Made by a program: the position numbers and the translations under genes. Under the pieces are notes generated by a model. The model ran no database searches. It saw nothing but the letters and a program-made list of their open reading frames with translations, and had not been told where the DNA came from. DNA of 64,000 bases from Palsa-504 sp963742795 (lineage in GTDB: Bacteria; Actinomycetota; Actinomycetes; Streptosporangiales; Streptosporangiaceae), in assembly GCA_963742795.1 (NCBI GenBank), contig CAVUNL010000025.1, positions 124,001-188,000 of the forward strand, given 5' to 3'. This document shows, in pieces, positions 17,542 through 25,081 of the stretch (positions are counted from its first letter, which is position 1; each line of letters starts with the position of its first letter).

Positions 17542-19065
17542 GTGCTGCTTGCTCGGATCGCTGAGGTGTCGCGGGCCGTGGGCGCGACCGGCGGCCGGCT
17601 GGCGAAGATCGACCTGCTGGCGGCCGCGCTGCGCGAGGCCGGGCCGCTGGAGGTGCCGATCGCGGTCGCGTACCTGTCCGGGGAGCTGCCGCAGCGGCAG
17701 ATCGGGGTCGGCTGGGCGGTGCTGCGGGACGGGTTCCGGCCTGCGGTGGTCCCCACACTGGGATTGGCCGAGGTGGACGCGGCGTTTTCCGCGATCGGGG
17801 CGGTGGCCGGGAAGGGTTCGGCGGCCGCGCGCAAGGCGCTGGTCGGGGAGCTGTTCGGCCGGGCCACTGCGGATGAGCAGCGCTTCCTGATCGGGCTGCT
17901 GTCCGGCGAGCTGCGGCAGGGCGCGCTGGAGGGGGTGATGACCGACGCGGTGGCCCGGGCCGCGTCGGTGCCGGTGGCGGACGTGCGCCGGGCGATGATG
18001 CTGCGCGGCTCGCTCGGCGCGGTGGCGGCCGCGGCGCTGGCGGGCGGCAGCGCGGCGCTGGCGGCCTTCGGGTTGGAGGTCGGGCGGCCGGTGCGCCCGA
18101 TGCTCGCGGCCAGCGCGTCGAGCATCTGCCGAGGCGCTGGACAAGATCGGTGGCCGGGGTGCAGGCGGCGGTGGAGTGGAAGCTCGACGGGATCCGGATC
18201 CAGGCCCACCTGTCCGGCGGCGCGGTGCGGCTGTTCACCCGGACCCTGGACGAGATCACCGGGCGGCTGCCCGAGGTGGTCGCGGTCTTGGGCAAGCTGC
18301 CGGTGCGGGCGGCGGTGCTGGACGGCGAGCTGATCGCGCTGCGCGCGGACGGGCGGCCGCTGCCGTTCCAGGACACCTCGCGCGGGCCGCGAGCTCGGAC
18401 GCCGACGGCCGGCGATACCGCTGTCGGTGTTCTTGTTCGACGCGCTGCACCTGGACGGCGCGGACCTGATCGACCTGCCGGACTGGAAGCGGCACGCCGA
18501 GCTGGCCTGGGCGGTGCCGCCCGAGCTGCTCATGCCGCGGCTGGTCACCGACTCGGTGGTCGCGGCGACGGAGTTCTTCGGTGACGCGGTGGCTCGAGGC
18601 CACGAGGGCGTGGTGGTCAAGTCGCTGGACACGCCGTACGCGGCGGGCCGCCGGGGCGCCGGGTGGATCAAGGTCAAGCCGCGGCACACGCTGGACCTGG
18701 TCGTGCTGGCCGTCGAGTGGGGGCACGGGCGGCGGCGCGGCTGGCTGTCCAACCTGCACCTGGGCGCGCGCGACCCGGCCACCGGGGGGTTCGTCATGCT
18801 CGGCAAGACGTTCAAGGGCCTGACCGACGAGCTGCTGACCTGGCAGACGTCGCGCTTGCTGGCCCTGGAAGACCGGCGGGACTCTTACACGGTGTACGTC
18901 CGGCCCGAGCTGGTGGTGGAGATCGCCTTCGACGGCGTGCAGCGCAGCCCGCGCTACCCGGGCGGCCTGGCGCTGCGCTTTGCCCGCGTGCTGCGCTACC
19001 GCGAGGACAAGTCCGCCGCCGAGGCCGACACCATCGACATGGTCCGCGCCCTGGCTCCGGGGTAA
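17542..19065 (+). pseudogene. ATP-dependent DNA ligase, several frameshifts
   Basis: The likely start is the GTG at 17542 (LLARIAEVSRAVGAT). The N-terminal ligase domain (SGELPQRQIGVGW) is followed by the adenylation motif VEWKLDGIRIQ, with the nucleophile Lys, then DGELIALR, KRHAELAW, EGVVVKSLDTPYAAGRRGAGWIKVKP and the OB-fold region to the TAA at 19065. Frames change around 18125-18150 (two small indels) and again around 18390-18425. This is the actinobacterial accessory ATP-dependent ligase type, dispensable beside the NAD ligase, so real decay is plausible. It converges on ffh with a one-base gap. Confidence 0.85.
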
Positions 19066-19066
19066 C

Positions 19067-20722
19067 CTACTTCTTCTTGTCGCGGCGCTTGTTGTTGCCG
19101 CCGCGGAAGGCGGCGGGGATGTTGTCCTGGGTGGGGGACGGGAAGTTCAGGCCGGGTGGCAGGTTGGCCAGGCCGTCGGCGATGCTCTCCGGGAAGCCTT
19201 CGGGCAGGCCGCCCAGGCCGGTTCGCCAGTCCGCCGAGCGCGCCGCCCTGGTTGTCCTGGTTGTCCTGGCCCTGGTTGCCCGAGCCGCGGGTGAGCTCCC
19301 CGGCCCGGCGGGGGTCGCCGCTGCGGGACGGCTTCTTCTTGCCCTTCTTCCGCCGCGGGTGGACTTGGTGGCCGCGCGGCGGGCCATCGCGCCCATGCCC
19401 GGGGGCATGCCCGGGATGCCGCCGCTGAACATGGCTCGCATCTGCTTCTGGCCCTCGAAGAAGTTCGTGACCAGCTGGGAGACCTCGCCGATGGCGACGC
19501 CGGAGCCCTTGGCGATGCGCGCCCGGCGCGAGCCGTTGATGACCTTAGGGTTGCGCCGCTCCTCCGGGGTCATGGACCGGACGATGGCCTCGGCGCGGTC
19601 CAGGTCCTTGTCGTTGACCTGAGACAGCAGCTCCCGGTTCTTGGCCGCGCCGGGCAGCATGCCGAGCAGGTTCCCGATCGGGCCGAGCTTGCGGACCATG
19701 GACAGCTGCTCGACGAAGTCCTCGAGCGTAAAGCCCTCGCCCGAGGCGATCCGTCCGGCCAGGTTGGCCGTCTGATCGGCGTCGAAGGCCTTCTCGGCCT
19801 GCTCGATCAGGGTCAAGATGTCGCCCAGGTCCAGGATCCGCGACGCCATCCGGTCCGGGTGGAACAGGTCGAAGTCCTCGAGCTTCTCCCCCACGGAGGC
19901 GAACATGATCGGACGGCCGGTCAGCTGCACGATGGACAGCGCGGCGCCGCCTCGGGCGTCGCCGTCCAGCTTGGTCAGCACGACGGCGTCGTAGCCGACC
20001 CCGTCCAGGAAGGCCTGCGCGGTGGCCACCGCGTCCTGGCCGATCATCGCGTCGACCACGAACAAGATCTCGTCCGGGTCGGTGGCGTCCTTGATCGCCC
20101 GGGCCTGGGCCATCATGTCCTCGTCGACGCCCAGCCGGCCGGCGGTGTCGATGATGACCATGTTGTGCTGGCGGCGCCGGGCCTCCTCCAGCGACTGCCG
20201 CGCGACCTGTACGGGGTCGCCGACGCCGTTGCCCGGCTCCGGGGCGTACACCGGCACCCCGGCGCGCTCGCCGAGCACCTGCAGCTGCTGCACGGCGTTG
20301 GGGCGCTGCAGGTCCGCCGCGACCATCATCGGCGTGTTGCCCTGCCCCTTGAGCCACAACGCGAGCTTGGCCGCCAGCGTGGTCTTACCGCCGCCCTGCA
20401 GGCCGGCCAGCATGATGACGGTCGGCGGCACCTTGGCGAACCGCAGCCGCCGGGCCTCACCGCCGAGGATGCCGATCAGTTCCTCGTGCACGATCTTGAT
20501 GACCTGCTGAGCGGGGTTCAGCGCGGCGGAGACTTCCTCGCCGTTGGCCCGCTCCTTGACCCGGGCGATGAACTGCCGGACGACCGGGAGCGCGACGTCC
20601 GCCTCGAGCAGGGCGATGCGGATCTCGCGCGTGGTCGCGTCGATGTCGGCAGCGGACAGTCGTCCCCGGCCGCGCAGCGCCGAAAAGACCTGCGTCAACC
20701 GGTCAGATAGGGTCTCAAACAC
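19067..20722 (-). CDS. ffh: Signal recognition particle GTPase Ffh
   Basis: 551 aa, ATG at 20722 (MFETLSDRLTQVFSALRGRG). NG domain: GLQGGGKTTLAAKLA (G1), DLQRPNAVQQL, DTAGRLGVDE (G3), TKLDGDARGG (G4). The M domain is present (GMLPGAAKNRELLSQVNDKDL, PEERRNPKVINGSRRARIA, Met-rich MRAMFSGGIPGMPPGMGAMARR). The tail between about residues 455 and 505 reads as unusual Arg/Thr/Ala sequence; the neighbouring frame gives RKKGKKKPSRSGDPRRAGEL and a Gln/Asn-Asp repeat, more like known Ffh tails, which points to two compensating indels. Binds 4.5S RNA and delivers nascent chains to FtsY. Confidence 0.95.
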   Translation of the reverse strand: MFETLSDRLTQVFSALRGRGRLSAADIDATTREIRIALLEADVALPVVRQFIARVKERANGEEVSAALNPAQQVIKIVHEELIGILGGEARRLRFAKVPPTVIMLAGLQGGGKTTLAAKLALWLKGQGNTPMMVAADLQRPNAVQQLQVLGERAGVPVYAPEPGNGVGDPVQVARQSLEEARRRQHNMVIIDTAGRLGVDEDMMAQARAIKDATDPDEILFVVDAMIGQDAVATAQAFLDGVGYDAVVLTKLDGDARGGAALSIVQLTGRPIMFASVGEKLEDFDLFHPDRMASRILDLGDILTLIEQAEKAFDADQTANLAGRIASGEGFTLEDFVEQLSMVRKLGPIGNLLGMLPGAAKNRELLSQVNDKDLDRAEAIVRSMTPEERRNPKVINGSRRARIAKGSGVAIGEVSQLVTNFFEGQKQMRAMFSGGIPGMPPGMGAMARRAATKSTRGGRRARRSRPAAATPAGPGSSPAARATRARTTRTTRAARSADWRTGLGGLPEGFPESIADGLANLPPGLNFPSPTQDNIPAAFRGGNNKRRDKKK

Positions 20723-20760
20723 GTTCTCCAGGCTACCGGTAGGTGGGCCCTGTCCGGCCA

Positions 20761-20835
20761 GCCCCCAGATAGTCAGCCCCCAGATAGCCAGCCCCCAGAC
20801 AGCTAGCCCTTAGACAGCCAGCCCTTAGACAGCCA
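20761..20835. repeat. Five 15-bp tandem repeats overlapping the glnD stop
   Basis: Units GCCCCCAGATAGTCA, GCCCCCAGATAGCCA, GCCCCCAGACAGCTA, GCCCTTAGACAGCCA and GCCCTTAGACAGCCA follow one another without gaps. The glnD stop (TTA on the plus strand, 20825-20827) lies in the last unit, so the array is partly coding and otherwise forms the glnD-ffh spacer. Confidence 0.9.
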
Positions 20836-23062
20836 GCACCGCTAGGACCGAGTGCACCGTCGCCCGGCGCCGCTCCGGGTCGGTCAGCGGCAGGCCGGCC
20901 TCGTCGGTCACGTAGAACACGTCGACCACCTCGGCGCCCAGCGTCTCCACCCGGGCCGCGCGGACGTTGAGGCCGCATTCTCCCAGAGCCCGGCCCACCC
21001 GCCAGAGCAGCCCGGGCGCGTCGTGCGCGCGGACCTCCACCACGGTCGCGGTTTCCGAGGCGTCGTCGACCAGGGTGACCTTGGGCGCGGGGACCACGGC
21101 GCCGCGCGGCGGGACGGCCCGCGCCCGGCGTTCCAGCCGGTCCTCCACGTCCAGCCGGCCGAGCAGCATCCGGCGCAGGTCCCCGGCCACCAGGGTCGGG
21201 TCGGGTGGCTCCCCGAACTCGGGCTCCACGTCGAACACGGTGACCGCGGTCTCCCCGACCGAGGTGGCGTTGGCGCTGCGGACCGCCAGGCGGTGCGAGG
21301 CCAGCACGCCGGCCACGCGCCACAGCAGGCCGGGCCGGTCGGGCGCGACCACGGTCACCTCGGATCCGCGCACGGTCGCGGCCGGGCCGCCGTCGGCGGC
21401 CAGGGCCAGCTGATCTTTGCGGAGCGGAGCCGGCTCGGGCATCGGCTCGCCGGCCAGCACGGCCCCTACCCGCCGGACCAGGTCGGCGACCAGCGTGGCC
21501 TTCCAATCGTTCCAGGCGGCGGGCCCGGTAGCCAGGCCATCGGAGATGGCCACCGCGTGCAGCAGCTCGAGCAGCGTCCGGCTGGGCACCAGCGCCGCCA
21601 CCTGCTTGACCGTCACCGGGTCATCCAGGTCCCGCCGGGTGGCGACCATGGGCAGAAGCAGGTGGTGCCGGACGACCGAGGCGACCAGGTCCACGTCGGG
21701 CTCGGGCAGGCCCATCCGCCGGCCCACGTCCCGGGCCACCACCTCGCCGGTGGCGCTGTGGTCACCGGGCCAGCCCTTGCCGATGTCGTGCAGCAGGGCG
21801 GCCAGCAGCAGCAGGTCGGGCCGGGCGACCTCGCGGGTCAGCGCGGCCGCGTGGCCGGCCGCCTCGACCAGGTGCCGGTCCACGGTGAACTTGTGCAGCG
21901 GGTTGCGCTGCGGCCGGTTCCGGACCCGTTCCCAGTCCGGGATCAGCGAGGTAATCAGGCCCTGTTCACTCCCGGCGGTGTCCAGCGCCTCCCACACGCT
22001 GACCGCGGACGGGCCAGCCCCGAGCAGGGTCAGCAGGGCGTCGCGGGCCGGGGCTGGCCACGGGACAGGCAGCGGCGGGCATTCGGTGAGCCGGTCCAGG
22101 GTGCGCGGCGCCAGCGGCAGCCCGGCCTGCGCGGCGGCCGCCGCGGCCCGCAGGACCAGGACCGGATCGCCGACCGGATCGGCCGCCCGGGCCAGGACGA
22201 CCTCGCCGTCCTGCTCGACCACGCCGTCGGCCAGCGGGCGGCGCTCGGCCGGGCGGCGGCTCCGCGGGCGGCGCTGCCGAAGCCGGTCGGCCTGACGGAA
22301 GGTGTGATCGACGGCGTAAGCGACGGTCCGCGCCGCGCCGGCCAGCATGCGCATCAGCACGTCCCCGTCGAGCAGCCCGAGAGCCCGGGCCACCTCGTCC
22401 TGCTCCTCGAGCACGAGCCGGTCCAGGCGGCGCCCGGTGATCTCGTGCAGCGCGTGCCGGGCGTCGATGATCTGCTCGTAGGCGGTGCGCACCTTGGGCC
22501 CGGGCGCGGGCGCCACCCACGCGGCGGCCACGGCCTGGATCGCGTGCACGTCCCGCAGCCCGCCCCGAGCCTCCTTCAGGTCCGGTTCGAGCAGGAAGGC
22601 GAGCTCGCCGCTGATCCTGGTGCGTTCGTCGTGGGCGGCGTGCAGCTCGGCCAGCCGCGCCGGCGCGGCCGCACGCCAGTCCTCCAGGGCGCCCGCGCGC
22701 AGGCGTTCGGTGAGATCGGGATCGCCGGCCACGTGCCGGGCGGACAGCAGCCCGAGCGCGACCTTCAGGTCGGTGCGGGCCACCCGCCGGGCCTGCGGCA
22801 CGGTGCGGACCGCGTGGTCGAGCTCGGCGCCGGAGTCCCAGACCGGATACCAGATCCGGTCCGCGATGTCCGCGATGTCGTCGCGCCCGCCGTGCAGCAG
22901 CACCACGTCCAGGTCGCTGCGGGGCAGCAGTTCCCGGCGCCCGTAACCGCCGACGGCCACCAGGGCCACGCCGGGTTCGGCGCCCAGGAGCTCGGCCAGC
23001 CACCGGTCGACCTGAGCGGTGCGGCGGACACGATCCGCGGCGAACGAAGTCATGGTCTCCAT
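20825..23062 (-). CDS. glnD: [Protein-PII] nucleotidyltransferase
   Basis: 745 aa, ATG at 23062. Nucleotidyltransferase domain with GGYGRRELLPRSDLDVVLLH, a linker, an HD domain (LLAALLHDIGKG ... VASVVRHHLLLP) and two C-terminal ACT domains (VVAPDRPGLLWRVAGVLA and VRAHDAPGLLWRVGRALG). It would modify and demodify the T-loop Tyr of GlnB according to glutamine level; in actinobacteria the modification is usually adenylylation. The N-terminus is somewhat short for the family, and an ATG at the end of glnB could be the real start if the intervening G run has an indel. Downstream of glnB by 30 bases. Confidence 0.94.
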   Translation of the reverse strand: METMTSFAADRVRRTAQVDRWLAELLGAEPGVALVAVGGYGRRELLPRSDLDVVLLHGGRDDIADIADRIWYPVWDSGAELDHAVRTVPQARRVARTDLKVALGLLSARHVAGDPDLTERLRAGALEDWRAAAPARLAELHAAHDERTRISGELAFLLEPDLKEARGGLRDVHAIQAVAAAWVAPAPGPKVRTAYEQIIDARHALHEITGRRLDRLVLEEQDEVARALGLLDGDVLMRMLAGAARTVAYAVDHTFRQADRLRQRRPRSRRPAERRPLADGVVEQDGEVVLARAADPVGDPVLVLRAAAAAAQAGLPLAPRTLDRLTECPPLPVPWPAPARDALLTLLGAGPSAVSVWEALDTAGSEQGLITSLIPDWERVRNRPQRNPLHKFTVDRHLVEAAGHAAALTREVARPDLLLLAALLHDIGKGWPGDHSATGEVVARDVGRRMGLPEPDVDLVASVVRHHLLLPMVATRRDLDDPVTVKQVAALVPSRTLLELLHAVAISDGLATGPAAWNDWKATLVADLVRRVGAVLAGEPMPEPAPLRKDQLALAADGGPAATVRGSEVTVVAPDRPGLLWRVAGVLASHRLAVRSANATSVGETAVTVFDVEPEFGEPPDPTLVAGDLRRMLLGRLDVEDRLERRARAVPPRGAVVPAPKVTLVDDASETATVVEVRAHDAPGLLWRVGRALGECGLNVRAARVETLGAEVVDVFYVTDEAGLPLTDPERRRATVHSVLAVLAV

Positions 23063-23092
23063 GAGTCCCCCGGACTGCTCATGGGCTATGGC

Positions 23093-23431
23093 TCAGATCG
23101 CGTCCGGTCCGCGCTCTCCGGTCCGGACCCGGACTACGGTCTCCACCGGCACCGACCAGACCTTCCCGTCGCCGATCCGGCCGGTCTGCGCCGCCTTGAC
23201 TACCACCCCGATCAGGTCGTCGGCGTCCTCGTCCTCGCACAGGACCTCGACGCGGACCTTCGGGACCAGGTCGACCTGGTACTCGGCGCCGCGGTACACC
23301 TCGGTGTGGCCCCGCTGCCTGCCGTATCCGCTCGCCTCGGTGATGGTCAGGCCGTGGACGCCGAACGCCTGCAACGCGGCCTTGACGTCGTCCAGCTTGA
23401 ACGGCTTGATGACAGCGGTGATGAGCTTCAT
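23093..23431 (-). CDS. glnB: Nitrogen regulatory protein PII
   Basis: 112 aa, ATG at 23431 (MKLITAVIKPFKLDDVKAAL). All PII landmarks are present: T-loop YRGAEYQVD with the modifiable Tyr near residue 51, B-loop TGRIGDGKVWV-like (TGRIGDGKVWSVPV) and the C-terminal VRVRTGERGPDAI. It integrates 2-oxoglutarate, ATP/ADP and glutamine signals. In related actinomycetes it sits between amtB and glnD; here glnD follows as expected but no ammonium transporter precedes it. Confidence 0.96.
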   Translation of the reverse strand: MKLITAVIKPFKLDDVKAALQAFGVHGLTITEASGYGRQRGHTEVYRGAEYQVDLVPKVRVEVLCEDEDADDLIGVVVKAAQTGRIGDGKVWSVPVETVVRVRTGERGPDAI

Positions 23432-23532
23432 CGTCAGGTGTCCCTTCGCCAGTCCTGTACCTGACCATCGGATGCGGAGGTTTCGCCGGACCTGTCGGCG
23501 TGTGTCGGCGAGGTGAAAGACGCCGCTCGCGT

Positions 23533-23548
23533 GTTACAAGCGTGTTTC
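23533..23548 (-). promoter_or_regulatory. Candidate GlnR half-site pair upstream of glnB
   Basis: On the minus strand GAAAC-n6-GTAAC lies about 100 bases upstream of the glnB ATG. The GlnR box of streptomycetes alternates GTNAC-type and GAAAC-type pentamers with six-base spacers, so this fits the inner b-a part of such an array. The outer pentamers do not match well. GlnR control of a glnB-glnD unit would be expected from relatives. Confidence 0.35.
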
Positions 23549-23559
23549 GGTTTACGGTC

Positions 23560-24708
23560 CTAGCCGAGGATGGCGTCGACGAACGTGGCCGGGTCGAACG
23601 GGGCCAGGTCGTCGGGCCCCTCGCCCAGGCCGACCAGCTTGACCGGAACGCCCAGCTCACGCTGCACGGCGATGACGATCCCGCCCTTGGCCGTCCCGTC
23701 CAGCTTGGTCAGCACGATGCCAGTGACGTCGACCACCTCGGCGAACACCCGGGCCTGCCGCAGCCCGTTCTGCCCGGTGGTGGCGTCCAGCACCAGCAGC
23801 ACCTCGTCCACCGGGGCCTTCTTCTCGACCACGCGCTTGACCTTGCCGAGCTCGTCCATCAGCCCGACCTTGGTGTGCAGCCGCCCGGCGGTGTCGATGA
23901 TGACCGCGTCGACCCCGGTCTCGATGCCCTCGCTGACCGCCTCGAAGGCCACGCTGGCCGGGTCGGCGCCGTCCCGGTCGGCCCGTACCGTCTTGGCCCC
24001 GACCCGCTCGCCCCAGGTCTGCAGCTGGTCAGCGGCGGCCGCGCGGAACGTGTCGGCCGCGCCGAGCAGGACGGTCTCCCCGTCCCCGATCAGGGCCCGG
24101 GCCAGCTTGCCGACGGTCGTCGTCTTGCCGGTGCCGTTCACGCCGACCATCAGGATCACCGCGGGCGTGCCGCTGTGCTTTGCGGTGTGCAGCGTGCGGT
24201 CCTCGTCGCCGAGCTGGGTGAGCAGCTCGTCGCGAAGCAGGTTCTTGACTTCAGCCGGGCCGCGTACGCCGAGCACCTTGACCTTGGTCTTCAGGTCGTC
24301 CACCATCAGCCGGGCGGGCACCACGCCCACGTCGGCGGTGATGAGCACCTCTTCTATCTCGTCCCAGGTCTCGTCGTCGAGCCGGTCCCGGGACAGCAGG
24401 TTCAGCAACGCCGAGCCCACCGACCCCTGGGAGCGGGCCAGCCGGGCTCGCAGCCGGACCATCCGGCCCGCGGACGGCGGCGGGCGCTCGACCTCGATCA
24501 CCCCGGCGGTGGCCTGGGGTTTCCCGGCCTCGGCCGCGTCGGCGGCCGCGGTCGTTTCGGTTGGTGCGGCCTTGGTGGGCAGCGAGGACGGTGCGGGGGG
24601 GGCGGAAACGCGGCCGCGGCCGGGCCGGACGAACAGCAGCCACCCGCCGGTGCCGAGCGCCAGCACGGCGATGACGATGATCAGGATCACGTATTCCATC
24701 AGGCTCAC
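23560..24708 (-). CDS. ftsY: Signal recognition particle receptor FtsY
   Basis: 382 aa, ATG at 24708. An N-terminal membrane segment (YVILIIVIAVLALGTGGWLLF) is followed by an Ala/Thr/Pro-rich linker, the N domain (LARSQGSVGSALLNLL), and the SRP-type GTPase: GVNGTGKTTTVGKLA, DTFRAAAADQL, DTAGRLHTK, TKLDGTAKGG and the closing GLGEGPDDLAPF. It is the membrane receptor for Ffh-ribosome complexes. Separated from smc by 373 bases, suggesting its own promoter. Confidence 0.95.
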   Translation of the reverse strand: MSLMEYVILIIVIAVLALGTGGWLLFVRPGRGRVSAPPAPSSLPTKAAPTETTAAADAAEAGKPQATAGVIEVERPPPSAGRMVRLRARLARSQGSVGSALLNLLSRDRLDDETWDEIEEVLITADVGVVPARLMVDDLKTKVKVLGVRGPAEVKNLLRDELLTQLGDEDRTLHTAKHSGTPAVILMVGVNGTGKTTTVGKLARALIGDGETVLLGAADTFRAAAADQLQTWGERVGAKTVRADRDGADPASVAFEAVSEGIETGVDAVIIDTAGRLHTKVGLMDELGKVKRVVEKKAPVDEVLLVLDATTGQNGLRQARVFAEVVDVTGIVLTKLDGTAKGGIVIAVQRELGVPVKLVGLGEGPDDLAPFDPATFVDAILG

Positions 24709-25081
24709 AGTCTTGCAGATTGGCTAGCTGCCGCTCCTGGCAGGGTTTTGGAGCGGGCCGTCCGCCAACTTACCGCTCGCGCATGCCTGCCGTGTGACAC
24801 ACGATCCCTGTGAGTCTGGAGAGCCGTCGCTGCGAGCCAGCCGGGCAGAAGATCGTGGTGGATACGGGCTTCGTGGTCGATTGCGGGTGGCGGATTCCCC
24901 GGATCCACCGCCGAAATAGTGCAGGAGGTGTCAGAGTGACGTATGGGGTGGTGACGGATGCCGAGCCGGGCACGCGAGCGGAGTGAAACTGGGCTTTCAC
25001 TACGTTATGGCGCAGTGAAACCCGGGTTTCATGTCGTTTGAGGCGGGCCGACGGGGGCGGGAGGCGGCGGGCGGGGGCGGG
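24709..25081. other. ftsY-smc intergenic region
   Basis: 373 bases with no supported gene. The part near ftsY is unremarkable; the part near smc holds the paired palindromes listed separately at 24983-25032 and then a G-rich stretch (25040-25081). Both flanking genes are on the minus strand, so this is the upstream region of ftsY and the downstream region of smc. Confidence 0.7.
24983..25032. promoter_or_regulatory. Two similar GTGAAA...TTTCA palindromes, centre spacing 32 bp
   Basis: GTGAAACTGGGCTTTCAC (24983-25000) and GTGAAACCCGGGTTTCAT (25015-25032) share arms and length; the second contains a 16-bp perfect palindrome TGAAACCCGGGTTTCA. The 32-bp spacing is close to three helical turns, as for cooperative binding of two dimers. 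I do not recognise the regulator. They lie about 275 bases upstream of the ftsY start and just beyond the smc stop. Confidence 0.5.

Noticed and set aside
12471..19065. A mobile element or genomic island carrying the liv operon and ligase
   Set aside because: No integrase, transposase, flanking repeats or tRNA junction; base composition matches the surroundings.
20733..20850. A pentapeptide-repeat-like sequence (GCLRA, SCLGA, GYLGA, DYLGA) encoded by the 15-bp repeats
   Set aside because: It appears only in an antiframe of glnD with no start or upstream coding signal; it is a by-product of the 15-bp period.
20852..23464. An 870-codon open frame on the plus strand
   Set aside because: It is the antisense of glnD and glnB, which have all catalytic motifs; open antisense frames are expected at this GC content. 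The same applies to the long plus-strand frames opposite leuC/leuD and recG.
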